Shown here: positions 12,092 to 22,620 of the stretch, in pieces | How the letters are laid out: the number at the start of each line of letters is the position of its first letter | Numbering within the stretch: the first letter of the stretch is position 1 | Origin: Omphiscola glabra | Taxonomy: Eukaryota; Mollusca; Gastropoda; Lymnaeidae | Direction: 5' to 3' | NCBI GenBank assembly: GCA_964017045.1 | Contig: OZ024794.1 | Span: 34,365,182 to 34,429,181 of the forward strand | Length of the DNA: 64,000 nt | Position numbers and translations under genes: made by a program | Notes under the pieces: generated by a model | Database searches by the model: none | Seen by the model: only the letters and a program-made list of their open reading frames with translations | Told to the model about the DNA's origin: nothing

Positions 12092-13196
12092 CAGGGTTTC
12101 TTTCAGCTAAACTGAATTCAGTAAGTGCTAAAATGCATTCTTGTTTTTTTTATTAATCCAAAACAATTTTGGGCACTATAAAAATTTAAGGGGCGAGAAC
12201 AATCTAGGGCAAAAATGTACTCCCAAGGGTGACACAACTAGAATGAATTTAGTTTACAGAATTTATTGCTGAATTTAAGATGTTTTTGATCAATATTTTG
12301 GCTAATTTTACCATTTTCCCACCCGAAACTTTGAAATGCCACCCCCAGATAGTCTGAAAGAAACAAAAAATTCAAGTGTGCACCAAATAACGCCCCTAGA
12401 ATTTTGAGTTTGCACGACCGTCTTTAGAACCCTAAATATCTGCACCCCTTCCCTCACGCTGATCAATGTTACAGTATGGGGTTGATTATAAGCTTGTGTC
12501 AAGTGATTACCCTGGGGCGCGCCCCACGCGGATAGAATTCAGTTTATGTATGACACTGGGCGCCATAATGCCTCCCACAAAACCTTGAAAACGTTCTTCC
12601 CAGTACAAAAAGTATAATAGAAACATTGAATTCAACTATACTAAAAAAATACACCCCTTGATTTTGAAATAATTTATAAAAATATAGGGAGCAGGCTCCC
12701 CAGACCCCTCCACCTATGAAGATTCATCGGCGTCCTCGATTTCTGCCCTACTTCCCGGTGAAAAGGATCGCCGATTTTGGTATCAATAGATACACTGCCC
12801 AGTGGCATAGCTACTGTTAGTGGCGCCGCGGGCGGCCAAATATTTTCGCCACCCTCCCTTTCACGAAACAAACTCTGCAATTGTCCGAAAATGCCACACC
12901 TGTATATAAAGAAATAGTTACACCTGCGTGGACCACCCCATCTGCCCTATTTTGACGCCACTAGTAGGGGCGTATCTAGAGTGTTTGACGTCAGGGGACA
13001 ACATTCATTCTTATGCTCCCCACTCAACTCTGAAACAATTTATTTTCAACCATTAAATACCACCAAAGCCCATTTAGCCCCGTCGTCCACCCCTTAGCGA
13101 CGCCTCTGGCAACTGGCACTGTTCCCCCCGCCCCCCCCCCCCCGAAAATCTGAAATGCCCCCCCCCCCCGGGTGAAAGTGTCTGAAAGAAACACTG
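12092..13196 (-). mobile_element. hAT-family element, 1105 bp, perfect 8-bp TSD
   Basis: The termini are CAGGGTTTCTTTCAG (left) and CTGAAAGAAACACTG (right), inverted with one mismatch. The 8-bp target duplication cttgtatc is perfect at 12084-12091 and 13197-13204. The interior aligns in reverse orientation with the 4-kb element at 51599-55604 (for example ggaggcattatggcg, gggcagtgtat, tcgccccttaaa). No transposase is seen, so it is non-autonomous. It lies in the LINE remnant and contains two MITE-like modules (about 12789-12960 and 12965-13108). Confidence 0.88.
12965..13108. mobile_element. MITE module inside the hAT element
   Basis: The ends are TAGGGGCGTATCTAGAG and GCGACGCCTCTG, inverted relatives of CAG(A/G)GGCGT. 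A weak 8-bp duplication flanks them (gccactag, gcaactgg; 6 of 8). A similar module lies in the same relative place at 51684-51849, so the insertion may predate the split of the two host elements. Confidence 0.6.
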
Positions 13197-13384
13197 CTTG
13201 TATCTTTCAGGTGGCTTACTATTATGTCTTAGAGCTCTTTCACGTTTCCCTTTCTGGTTGCTTCTTCTGTTGTTGATGTTAAGACCATCTATTCAAGCTC
13301 TTTTATCCAATTTGATGCTGTTCTTTACCCTTCCAATGACTTCTTTAGATTTCACTTGTGCTTTTGTTTTCTCTGCCCTGGTGC

Positions 13385-13574
13385 CAGCGGCGTAGCTAGA
13401 GTTTTTGGCGCCCCGGGGCAAGATTCATTTTAAAGCGCCCTCTTTTCCTTTTTTTTCAACTCTCAAACCCATTATTTTCATCAATAACATAATATCAAAG
13501 CACATTTTGGCGCCCCTAACTAGCTGGCGCCCGGGTACATCTGCACCCCCTGCCCCCCCTACGCTACGCCTCTG
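13385..13574. mobile_element. hAT-like MITE, 190 bp, perfect 8-bp TSD
   Basis: The termini are CAGCGGCGTAGCTAGAG and CTACGCTACGCCTCTG. The target duplication cctggtgc is perfect at 13377-13384 and 13575-13582. It interrupts the LINE linker region. Open frames over it are chance. Confidence 0.85.
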
Positions 13575-13694
13575 CCTGGTGCTGGTGTTGTTATCTACAC
13601 CCTTCATTTGTTTACTTTAAAAAAAGAAATTGAAATGTGTTGCGCGAAAGCCAATGTTCGTGTTTTTGTTTCATTTGTCCTAATACCTCGTTGC

Positions 13695-14661
13695 AAGTGG
13701 AGGTTCATCATCATCATCGCCTGTCGTCCCGTCTGGAGCATCGGCCACAAACAAAGGCTCTCCAGGCATCCCGGTCTTGGCTCAGTCTCTCCAACTGTCC
13801 CCACAGTTGTGCCCACTCTTTTTGGTGTCTGCCTCCAGCTCCCTTCTTCTCCTCACGTGGATGTTACAGACATCTTTATGTTTCGACATTGAAGTTCTAC
13901 CTGGTCATCATCTGTCTTGGTCTTGCAGTACCTGGAACTTATCGCTCAAGGTAACACTAAATTTTTGGTCGTGTCTGATCGAAAAGTTGCTGTAATAACT
14001 CTTGGACCATGGGCTTCCTACCCTATCAACGCCCTTGTGCCAACCTTGTCATCATAAAATTGACTCCTTGTGTGTGGGGGGCATTTTCCTCCTCAATCCT
14101 TGAGTATATTAGTGTTTCTCTCGAGGCTAACTTTATTCGTCCAGTTTGTGTCCATCTTGTTTCACAGAGGCCGAGCAGTGTGAGTTTGTAAGTTCTCATC
14201 TATGCCGCCACTTGTGCTGATTTTCCTGTCTCATACAATCATGGTTCTAACATTCCACGAGCCTATGTTTATTGCCTTTGAAAGGAGGGTCCTGAGCTTT
14301 GAGGCTTCCAGTATAACCTGGCTTTGAGGCTTCCAGTATAAACTGGCTTTGAGGCTTCCAGTATAACCTGGCTTTGAGGCTTCCAGTATAAACTGGCTTT
14401 GAGGCTTCCAGTATAACCTGGCTTTGAGACTTCCAGTATAACCTGGCTTTGGCCGCAATGCTTCATAACCCTTCCTGGGGAAGTACAGCCCTTTCTTATC
14501 AGGGCTGAATTTTTTAATTTTTAAAAAAAATCTTTGTTTACGTTTCTGTAGCAGTTTGTCTTTTACAGGTGAGGTAACTGGCCTCACGCCAACCTTCCTC
14601 CTTTGGCCCCCAGGCTGGGTACTGGCCATGGCGGAGATTTTAATGAATATACTTCCACCAT
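13695..14661 (-). mobile_element. RTE-like LINE, internally deleted (endonuclease start plus C-terminus)
   Basis: The minus strand keeps an N-terminal leader, a 25-bp tandem repeat, and INIGSWNVRTM, the classic first motif of an APE-type endonuclease. Further motifs follow (LLGLCETRWTQ, APHTQGV, IGWEAHGPR) in shifting frames. The RT core is missing. The sequence then jumps to the C-terminal end (LSQDRDAWRAFVCG) and a short tgatgatgatga tail at about 13706-13717. A whole element would be several times longer, so this is an internally deleted copy. Confidence 0.82.
14290..14452. repeat. 25-bp tandem repeat within the LINE leader, about 6-7 copies
   Basis: The unit alternates gcttccagtataacctggct plus ttgag with a form having aaactgg. 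Each unit has a small hairpin (ccagt...actgg). It lies directly upstream, in LINE orientation, of the endonuclease motif, and the 25-bp period cycles through all frames (ILEASKPGYTGSLKASLYWK). The frame stays open across it. Confidence 0.85.
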
Positions 14662-14665
14662 TTAA

Positions 14666-17082
14666 GGGGGGACCGGTAGTCAACTTTACGTAAAAATCAT
14701 GATATTTTTTTTTTTTTCAATTTTCCAAAAAGTCTATATTTGGTTACAATAACCTCTTATAAACACAATCCCCAAATAAAATTTGCTAAAAATAATTGTT
14801 ATAAGTACATAATTTGTCCTAATGTAACATGTATCTAGGCAACCATTTCAGGGAACTGAGCTTTCCGACACGTTACGGTCATTTTAAAACCCTTTACAAC
14901 CACATTCCTTCAAGCCTAATGCCTAATGTTAGGCCTCTTTGGAAAGCTTAGACCACTGGCTATCACAGTGACCTACTTATCTCAAAATCATTCTACCTGA
15001 CAAAGAAACACGAGCTGTGAAATACGTCACATTTGTTGTAAAAGTGTGTTTACACGCCTTATACGTCATCGTGTAGTAAAGTCTGTAATTTCATTGGTCA
15101 TCTATAAATAAGCTTACCAAAAATAGCAAAAATTGGGTTTCCGTATCCCGTAATGCAAATCGGCTCTGTTCGTTTCGCAACCATTCTGTGTTGATAATAA
15201 TGTGTAACTATCCCACGTTTGGCAGCCTTACATTTTATAAAGGCTGCCCTTTTCGTGCTCACAATATTTGTTCAATAACAAGCCAAAGGTAAATATGAAT
15301 GTAGTATGCTATACTATTTCATTTTTTAAAAATTGTTCACATTTATTTTAGTAATACTAGTACTAGTAACAAGAGTATCATCATGAACAAGTCGTGCTTT
15401 CTCATTGTTGATAGTGACAACCTACACATACAAATTATTATAATAAATACAAGGGCCATTTCAGTTCAACTAAATTATTAATTATATATTTACTTGTTTT
15501 AATATTTAATAACTATAATTAGCCAGATATATTTTATTATAGCTTATTTACTTGTATATAAATTATAGTTGAGCGTAGGCGTAATCTAAAAATAATTTTG
15601 AAAAATATTTCTATGTTGTAGTCAGTTATTTGAAGGATGTGTGGGTGTTGTAAGGCCTGATTGACTTCTCTCAACATCAACATTAGAAAAGACAAGGAAT
15701 AAGCCATGTTATAAGTAATCCTTTCTGTACCCTGATGACTAAAATTAAATTGTTATAACTGTATGAATGATTTATTTGCAGTGAAATGGCACCAAGAAAA
15801 CAAGCGACGACTCTGCAAGCCACAAGTACAGCTTGCTTCGAACAGGTACTCTTCAAAACATGGTGGCAATGGAATCAAAGAGTGACATGGTACCAGGTGG
15901 GTGTTAAGTGTAAGACTGGAAGTATTGTAATGTTTATATTATAATTATATATAATTGTTTTTTATATTGTCATCTCTATAGGCCCCATGTACAGCCTCAC
16001 AATAATTTATCCATTTGCATTTATAAAAAAAAATGAATACCGGTACTATATTATTATTGATGGAGCAACATGTAATTACATACAATTATATATACATTTT
16101 TAACAGGTGAAATGAATCTTTAGCAGTGGCTCTATGAGAATGCAGTGGTCAGCAAAAGTTACAGAGCGTGAGACCTTCGGAAGAAGATTCTGACATTTTC
16201 CTCATGCCGCTGCTCGGCCTGATAACAACCCTAAACACCATGACTGCTCTACTGGAAAGACATCATGGTACTGATGGCAGTCAGCTATTGCTCAGAAGAG
16301 GTTTTGACAACACATGAGAGGAAAAGAAGCGGTTTTATATCAAAACAGAATTATTTTAATTTTTGCATTTTTTTTTCTTGGGGGGTGGGCTAGATAAACA
16401 GTTATATTATTTCCACAGAAAGACATTTAAAATTTATTTTTGTTGTATCATATTTTCAAGAGGCCAAGGTGATATAATAATATAACTTTATGTCAGTTTA
16501 AATATTTGAAAAATACATTATTTCAATAATAAAACTTCTTTTTGCATTTTCTCAGTTGTGTCAATTTTACGAGTGTTGGGTTACTGGAAGCAGTGTATCT
16601 CAAAAACGGCCTATCAGATTATACCGAAATTTGCACCACATGTTTGTAACATGATTAACTACAATGTCACAGAGGGTTTTTATTCTATTAGAAGAGACAA
16701 AAAAAATATTTTGATTTTGGTTAAAGCAATTTACGTAAACGACCGATTATTTTTCGACATAATTTTTAAAAATTCACAAAATAATTATTTTTAAAGTTAT
16801 GCTAATTTCCTTCTGTGACATTGTGCAATGTCCTACTTAGAATACTTATGCCAAGTTTCATTGAAATCATATTGATGGTTATTGAGATACGTTGTTTCCT
16901 ATAAGTATATTAAATTGCTATATTTTACCCCTATTTTCTCATCAAAAGCATAAAAAAAATTAATTAATTTGTCCCATTTATTTTTTTAAAGCGTTTTTAT
17001 TGCTTTTCCAATGTGATTAGCAAAAAATATTCTGACTTAGTCATGTATTTTAGATTTTAGCATTTTGACTACCTGTCCCCCC
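14666..17082. mobile_element. 2.4 kb DNA transposon-like element flanked by TTAA
   Basis: The ends are 18-bp inverted repeats, GGGGGGACCGGTAGTCAA at 14666-14683 and the complement of GGGGGGACAGGTAGTCAA at 17065-17082 (17 of 18). Both ends abut TTAA (14662-14665 and 17083-17086). TTAA targets are known for piggyBac and Kolobok elements; the G-rich terminus does not settle which. The interior is AT-rich. A short frame at 15786-15845 (MAPRKQATTLQATSTACFEQ) and transcript-like sequence at 16090-16390 are noted, but no transposase is recognisable. Confidence 0.75.
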
Positions 17083-18439
17083 TTAAATAGATTGGCCAAA
17101 CTTAATGCCCGGATATTCTACTAATAGATTTCCAGCATTAAATGAACAACACTGTCAGCTGAAAGTTGGGGAGCTAAAATTTCCTTCGTGAAATAGAGCA
17201 ACTATTTTTTAATCAAATGGTTGATTTTGGCATTGTGAATTAATAATTAAATACCTGTGAAAGATTTATTTTATAAACTAAAATGGGTGTTTCAATATGA
17301 TGTCCAAAGTTACGTAGGCTCAAAACATAACTCCGCTTCAACAACGACTCCACGGCCTTAGCGACTCCACAGCTCCTCTTCCTTCACAAATCCACGACCC
17401 CGAATCTGCCACCAAGCAATATTTCATTTTATTGATACACCTGTCCAAGAACACCTCTCCACCCACTACCCCCTTTCTTTTAAGCGAGAGAAACAGACAC
17501 TTTGATCTTTGCCCCAGAGCAATCAGGTGCCTGCTGTTGAACACTTTAATCTTAGTTCCAGAGCAATCAGGTGCCTGCTGTTGAACACTTCCATCTTTGC
17601 TCCCGGTGCAATCAGGCTCATGCTGTTGAACACCTCAAAATTTGTTGCCGTCACGGTAACCCCCTGTACATTTTCCCCTACTCTCAACAAACTCTTTGGA
17701 GGGGAGAGAGACATAATAATAATAATAAGAAGAAGAAGAAGCGATGTCTTAGAAACAAGAACATAATCATTAGGAGGTAAAAAAAAAAAAAACAACTCTT
17801 AGATGCTCTTTACAGCTCATGTATTCGTTTTAAAAAGCTTTAGAAAGGGTGCGTGTAGGGCAAACACGCTCGGGATAAATGGAAACAATTACTATTTGTG
17901 GGAAACCCCCCCCCCCCCCCCCCGTGTGTCATTGGACGCAGCTTTAGAGACCTTTAACATGGTGTCCGCCTTACAAAGATTTCCTACTGTGTCATTTTAT
18001 TTTTAAAAACTAAAAGGTTTTAGTTTGTTTTGTTGTCTTTTTTAACGCGTAGACGACATCAAAAATATAACTTGTTTGGAAGTGAATCCTCTCTGTGCTC
18101 CAATAACGCAAAAGGTAATGGGATAATAACGCACTGCAAGCTTGCCTGATAGAAAAGTAAAACCGGAAAAAACAAATTTAAAAAAAAAGGCGGAGACGAA
18201 AGTTTAAAGGAATGTGAGTGCTGAAATGTGCGCATGAATTACACGTAGGAAATAAGGGGCAGTCCCATGAAGTGCGTCACTGACTGTAAAAGGGGGGGGG
18301 GGGGGGAGAGGGAGGGGGTCTAAGAAAGGGTGACAGTTTCAGACCTGAGGGACGGGGGGGGGGGGTAAAGATATGTTTCTGACGTTACATATTTTAAGTT
18401 GTTTTTGTTGTTTTTTATCACACATATTAAAACACATAT
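17083..18439. other. intergenic, no gene seen
   Basis: Holds a three-copy 44-bp repeat (17510-17640), a (ataata/aag)n stretch near 17713-17740, a C run at 17908-17924 and G runs at 18293-18306 and 18354-18364. Frames at 17338-18006 lack domain support. Confidence 0.55.
17510..17640. repeat. 44-45 bp tandem repeat, 3 copies
   Basis: Three copies with cores at 17521, 17565 and 17610, each carrying aatcaggtgcctgctgttga or a close variant followed by acac. Confidence 0.85.
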
Positions 18440-18600
18440 CCGGAAATTTGTTTGAAAGAAATTTCGTCGAAGGAAAATTGATCGACGGAAGTTTGATCGA
18501 ACGGAAGTTTGATCGAATTTTAATTTCAGTTCACACGATCAAATTTTGCGTCTAATTTCTTTTTGAGCGCATTATTTTGTTTCATTATATATTTTAAAAG
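18440..18600 (+). repeat. dispersed repeat, inverted partner of 19281-19466
   Basis: Contains words such as gaaatttcgtcgaagg and gaagtttgatcgaa, then ctttttgagcgcattatttt. The opposite strand of 19281-19466 carries the same series (peptides GNLFERNFVEGKLIDG here against GNLIERNFVDRKLIDG there), so the two form an inverted pair about 0.85 kb apart. Probably a decayed palindromic MITE family. Confidence 0.65.
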
Positions 18601-19280
18601 GGAAAATTTGCTTTGTTTGTTTCACAAATATATATATATATATTGTATATCATTTATTGATTTAATCAGGCACAGCTTTACCTCGGCACGGTCCTCCCCC
18701 CCCCCTCAACTTCCCCCTCCCTCCAACACACACTTTTTTGTGTGTGTACCTTCTGGACTTTTCTGCATCCCCACCAGCTGTAAACAGCTTTTGATTTGAG
18801 GCTCGCATACTCTCGCTCGTACCCGATCCTCCGTGTGTCAGCTTCGGCAATCATTGTACGCATGAGTTAACGCCGTTAGCCGTGGTGTTTAATTATAGCC
18901 ATGATTGAGTTATCTCCTCTTGCGCTCGTCATACCGAGTCTGCCTCTGCACTAAAGTTCATTGTATTACGTCATAAAATCCTTTTGATCTGCAAACGAAT
19001 GTAGGCAGCGTCAACACTACAAGTAAATCATCGCGCATTTTAGACAAAAATACTGTTTCGCTAAACGGTGCGCTAAAGATGGTGTGCATCCAAACGCGCT
19101 TCTTGTCCATTTTTTTAATGCAAGAATTGAACAGCAATGCAAAAGCTTAGGAATGCTATAACGCTTAATAAATAGATCAATGGATTTAAGACACACACAG
19201 TTTTTGCAAGTGAACTGCATTCTTCTTCTTTGTCTTTTTCACCCCCCCCCCCCCCAGCGGAACATATGGCCATTAACAAT
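18601..19280. other. intergenic between inverted repeats, no gene seen
   Basis: AT run near 18631-18641, C runs near 18696 and 19241-19254. No gene supported. Confidence 0.5.
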
Positions 19281-19466
19281 GTGTGTGCTAAATTTCTTTT
19301 TGAACGCATTATTTCGTTTTACTGTATAGTATAGTGCTTTCAAAAAGAAATTTGACGAAAATTTCAACGTGTGAACTGAAAAAAAGATTCGACCAAATTT
19401 CCGTTCGATCAAATTTCCGTCGATCAGTTTTCTGTCGACGAAATTTCTTTCGATCAAATTTCCGGT
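19281..19466 (-). repeat. dispersed repeat, inverted partner of 18440-18600
   Basis: Its minus strand matches the repeat at 18440-18600. It also contains an internal inverted pair (aaatttctttttgaacg with ttcaaaaagaaattt), consistent with a small palindromic element. Confidence 0.65.
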
Positions 19467-19479
19467 AACCGACCTAGTC

Positions 19480-20090
19480 AATACGACTGGAAATAGACCA
19501 GAATGCAGTAGATGACCAGCAATGTGTGTGTGTGTGTATGTGTGTGTTCACTGTGCTCTTTATGCGTTCTGCTTCGCAAGGAGTTGTCGGAATTTTCGTC
19601 AATCTGTCACTGCCATACCGCGTACGGTACTCCCAACTCCGGGTATGATTTCAGAGTTTGCTATCCAAGGCTAACGAGTCCCATCCACCCATATTATGTA
19701 TTGAAGGAAAGATGGCAACAACAGATTTTGGAGAAGTGATATAAGATATTACGAACCGGAAGGCACAAAGGTAAATTTGTTTTTTTCGCGATTTCGTGAA
19801 TTCGACCAGGGAAGCGCTTAGACAAGTTACGCCACTGATCGTAATATACAAGTTTTAGAAGGCTGGAAAATGTCTATTTATTTGGGAAACACAAGGCCGT
19901 CGAATTTAATCCTATTAATTTTTTTAATCACTTTTAAAACGTTTGTCTTCCAAGATGCTGTTTCAGACTGGCAATAATTAATAACATCATTTCTTTCTTT
20001 TTTAAATGTATGTAGAAAGTGGCTACTTTATTTCACAACAGTACAAAAACTGTTACCGTCTCTCAATCACATTGACGCCATTCACCCGGA
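19480..20090. other. intergenic, no gene seen
   Basis: A (gt)n stretch at about 19523-19548, otherwise unremarkable. Short frames at 19512-19739 and 19651-19851 have no domain. Confidence 0.5.
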
Positions 20091-20094
20091 AGGG

Positions 20095-20340
20095 TCACTC
20101 ACTCAGTCACTCACTCAGCCACTCTCTCGGCCACTCACTCAGCCACTCTCTCGGCCACTCACTCAGTTACTCACTCGGCCACTCACTCGGCCACTCACTC
20201 GGCCACTCACTCGGCCAATCACTCGGCCAATCACTCGGCCATTCATTCGGCCATTCATTCGGCCATTCACTCGGCCATTCACTCGGCCACTCATTCGGCA
20301 ACTCACTCGGTCACTCACTTCGCCACTCACTCAGTCCACG
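20095..20340. repeat. 12-bp tandem repeat, about 20 copies
   Basis: The unit is ggccactcactc, with variants ggccattcattc and ggccaatcactc. The 4-codon period gives a Ser/His/Leu/Gly-rich frame (HSLGHSLG) that is a repeat artefact. Confidence 0.92.
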
Positions 20341-20810
20341 CGAAAAAAATAACTAAAAGCTGTCAAGCGTGACTTACTTTGGTCAACATGTCGATGTGTG
20401 GGTGTGTGGGAATAACAACCACAGTCCCGTTTTAGCCATTACTCCCTAGGGACCTATCAAATGTCTGCGCGTTTAGGGAGTAAGCTCTGTTTTGTGGGGG
20501 AGAGAGGGGGGCCTCGGGGGGGATAAGAGATGTATTGGGTCGGGGTAGGGGGGTGGGGGCCCGGCGCGATAGATAAGCATTTGGTGAGATTGGGCGGGGG
20601 GGGGGGGGTTTCTAGTAATTTTCTATATTGAGTTTTCGTCCCACACGCTTTGATTGGTTTCACAGACAGTAATAAAGGGTGCCGCAGGGTGTATTGATGA
20701 CAAACAAAGGGTGCCGTTTAGGGAATAGTCAAAAGGGGTGCCAACAAGGAGGGCAGAGGATTTATAAAGGTTGCAGCAGTGTTGTGTGGGGATCGTAAAA
20801 AGGGTGCTGG
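20341..20810. other. intergenic, no gene seen
   Basis: G-rich on the + strand (20500-20610), with a three-part gggtgccg repeat near 20678-20745. No gene. Confidence 0.5.
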
Positions 20811-20990
20811 GGACATGCATGGAATGACAGGTGGGAGACATGCATAGAATGACAGGTGTGAGACATGCATAGAATGACAGGTGGGAGACATGCATAGAAT
20901 GACAGGTGGGAGACATGCATAGAATGACAGGTGGGAGACATGCATAGAATGACAGGTGGAGACATGCATTTAATGACAGGTGAGTGACAC
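20811..20990. repeat. 25-bp minisatellite, left part
   Basis: The unit is acatgcatagaatgacaggt plus gggag, in seven copies. The last copies are shorter and diverged. The array is broken by a LINE end at 20991-21390 and resumes at 21391. Confidence 0.9.
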
Positions 20991-21390
20991 TCGAAAGGAA
21001 AATAAAGGCGATGGAGATGAGATGTTTCAGAAGCATCCTTGGCATCTGCTATAGAGACCACATCACCAATGAACAAGTGAAAGAAAGGATTCGTAAAGCA
21101 GTACGATGACCTCCTGGTGTTGGTAAAAGCGAAGACTTGAATGGTTTGGCCACATAACTAGGAAACAAGGGCTCGCCAAAGAAATCATGCAGGGCACAAC
21201 TAGAGGAAGGAGAAGAAGAGGAAGATAGAGAAAAAGATGGGAAGATAACATCAAAGAGTGGACGGGATCAAAACTAGGCGATGCTGTACGTAGTGCAGAA
21301 GACAGAGAGGAATGGAGAAGGATAGTTTTCATGTCATCTGTGGCGCCCCAACGGTCGAAGGACTAAGGGACATGATGATGATGATGATGA
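20991..21390 (+). mobile_element. 5'-truncated RTE-like LINE 3' end with 10-bp TSD
   Basis: A 400-bp insertion flanked by the perfect duplication tgagtgacac (20981-20990 and 21391-21400). The + strand reads RKRWEDNIKEWTGSKLGDAV and then AEDREEWRRIVFMSS, the C-terminal end of an endonuclease/RT LINE, with one in-frame stop. It ends in a (gat)n tail, as RTE-type elements do. Truncation at the 5' end plus target duplication fits target-primed reverse transcription. Confidence 0.9.
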
Positions 21391-21475
21391 TGAGTGACAC
21401 GCATAGAATGATAGGTGGAGGACTTGCAGAGAATTACAGGTGGGTGACATGCAGAGAATGACAGGTGGGGGAAAT
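21391..21475. repeat. 25-bp minisatellite, right part
   Basis: Continues the array left of the LINE (gcatagaatgataggtggag and two more diverged units). Being split by an insertion with a target duplication, the array must be older than the LINE copy. Confidence 0.85.
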
Positions 21476-22205
21476 GAGAACATAATACATAAAAGGTTCT
21501 TCCGGAATTTGTGTACATACAAAGGATGAAATGAAGACAAAGGGCGAATTGAATATATGCATAGGTTGTATAATAGACACGTAACGTTCTGTTTTAAGGA
21601 CATGTCACGAATGTCGTGTATGAATCGAGGACATTAAAAGTTCCATTTGCACCCGATGGATGACCCAATACCCCCAATTCCAGTCGCATACACCGAAAGG
21701 CCTCTACTCTATAGAGCTGCCCATCCCGCCAACATGACTCACCAGAGCCCGATGGTGTTCACCACGGGGTCCGTGCGCCGTTCCCTGGTCCAATAAAGTC
21801 GAGCTCCTCCTTCATCCCTCCTCGCGTTGCGACGTGATTTTTCCGTGGCACTGGTCAGCTTGTGTCCACTTGAGCCGTGCTGTTTAAATAAGGCTGGGCT
21901 TACGCCAGATCAGTTTTTTAAGTGCATGCTTCGTGGCATTGTGTGTGGGTTGGTTGGTCGGTTTGTTGTATTTTTTGTTTTGGTTTGCTATTTTTTTTTG
22001 GGGGGGGGGGGGGGGGGGGGTTTGGGGGGAACATATTTTACTACTGACCTCACCATTTTGAGTCATTTTGGGAGTGCATATCTAACTGTACCTATTTTCT
22101 TGCTTCGTGTATAGACACACGTCTGTTAATTGTATCAAAATGTGTAATAAACTAAATAAAAATTCGAGGCCTGCTTTGTTTTTTTTAAATTGCTGGTAAA
22201 TAACA
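21476..22205. other. intergenic, no gene seen
   Basis: Unique-looking. A T run followed by a 21-base G run lies at 22000-22020. Frames at 21827-22114 run through it and are not supported. Confidence 0.55.
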
Positions 22206-22280
22206 CAGTGGCGTAGCTAGAGCCGTGTGGGTGTGCGGATCACACCAGGTGACACCTTTTCAGGGGTGACACCAAATTGA
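22206..22280. mobile_element. hAT-like MITE end (fragment)
   Basis: Starts CAGTGGCGTAGCTAGAGCCG, the terminus shared with other MITEs here. It continues with a small tandem (gtgacacc) but no matching right end is found, so this is a fragment. Confidence 0.5.
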
Positions 22281-22620
22281 AAAATTGCATTTTTACAGAG
22301 TACACACTGCTCGGTTTAACCGAATTTCATAAAAGGATAACCGACCACACGTCAATTTTCCCCACGTGTAACCAATCCACGTGCGTGCTTTGTTAAAAAT
22401 TCAAGGTTGATGCCTCAGAAATGAGCTAACCTATAATTAGGTCAGAAAAACACCGCTTCTACCATGATTCAACGGCTATTGAAGTGTTCTGTAACTTTCG
22501 TGATAGGAAGCTATATTTATCTAAATTCTGAGAAATAAAGCTTTCCATTAAGACCAAATACGTTGTGGTCATGCATTTACCTCCTGGCTTTCAATTAATT
22601 TGTTTAATTTTTGTCACTGG

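Larger units (their letters stand above)
11580..13608 (-). mobile_element. RTE-like LINE remnant, split by two DNA transposons
   Basis: On the minus strand the LINE runs from about 13608 to 11580. It keeps a pre-RT linker (VIGRVKNSIKLDKRA), a segment RPVKDMEG, the RT start (AEISLDIKQLKIGKSSGQDN) and then, after a deletion of the RT core, a C-terminal end (YTWKQLERKAPDRDEW). A hAT element (12092-13196) and a MITE (13385-13574) interrupt it. Leaving out the hAT element and one target copy, the frame runs without break across the junction (KPPERYKMPERP). A further internal deletion makes it inactive. Confidence 0.82.

Noticed and set aside
15786..16390. A transposase gene inside the TTAA-flanked element
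   Set aside because: Only short pieces are open and none shows a DDE/DDD motif, THAP or other transposase signature that I can recognise.
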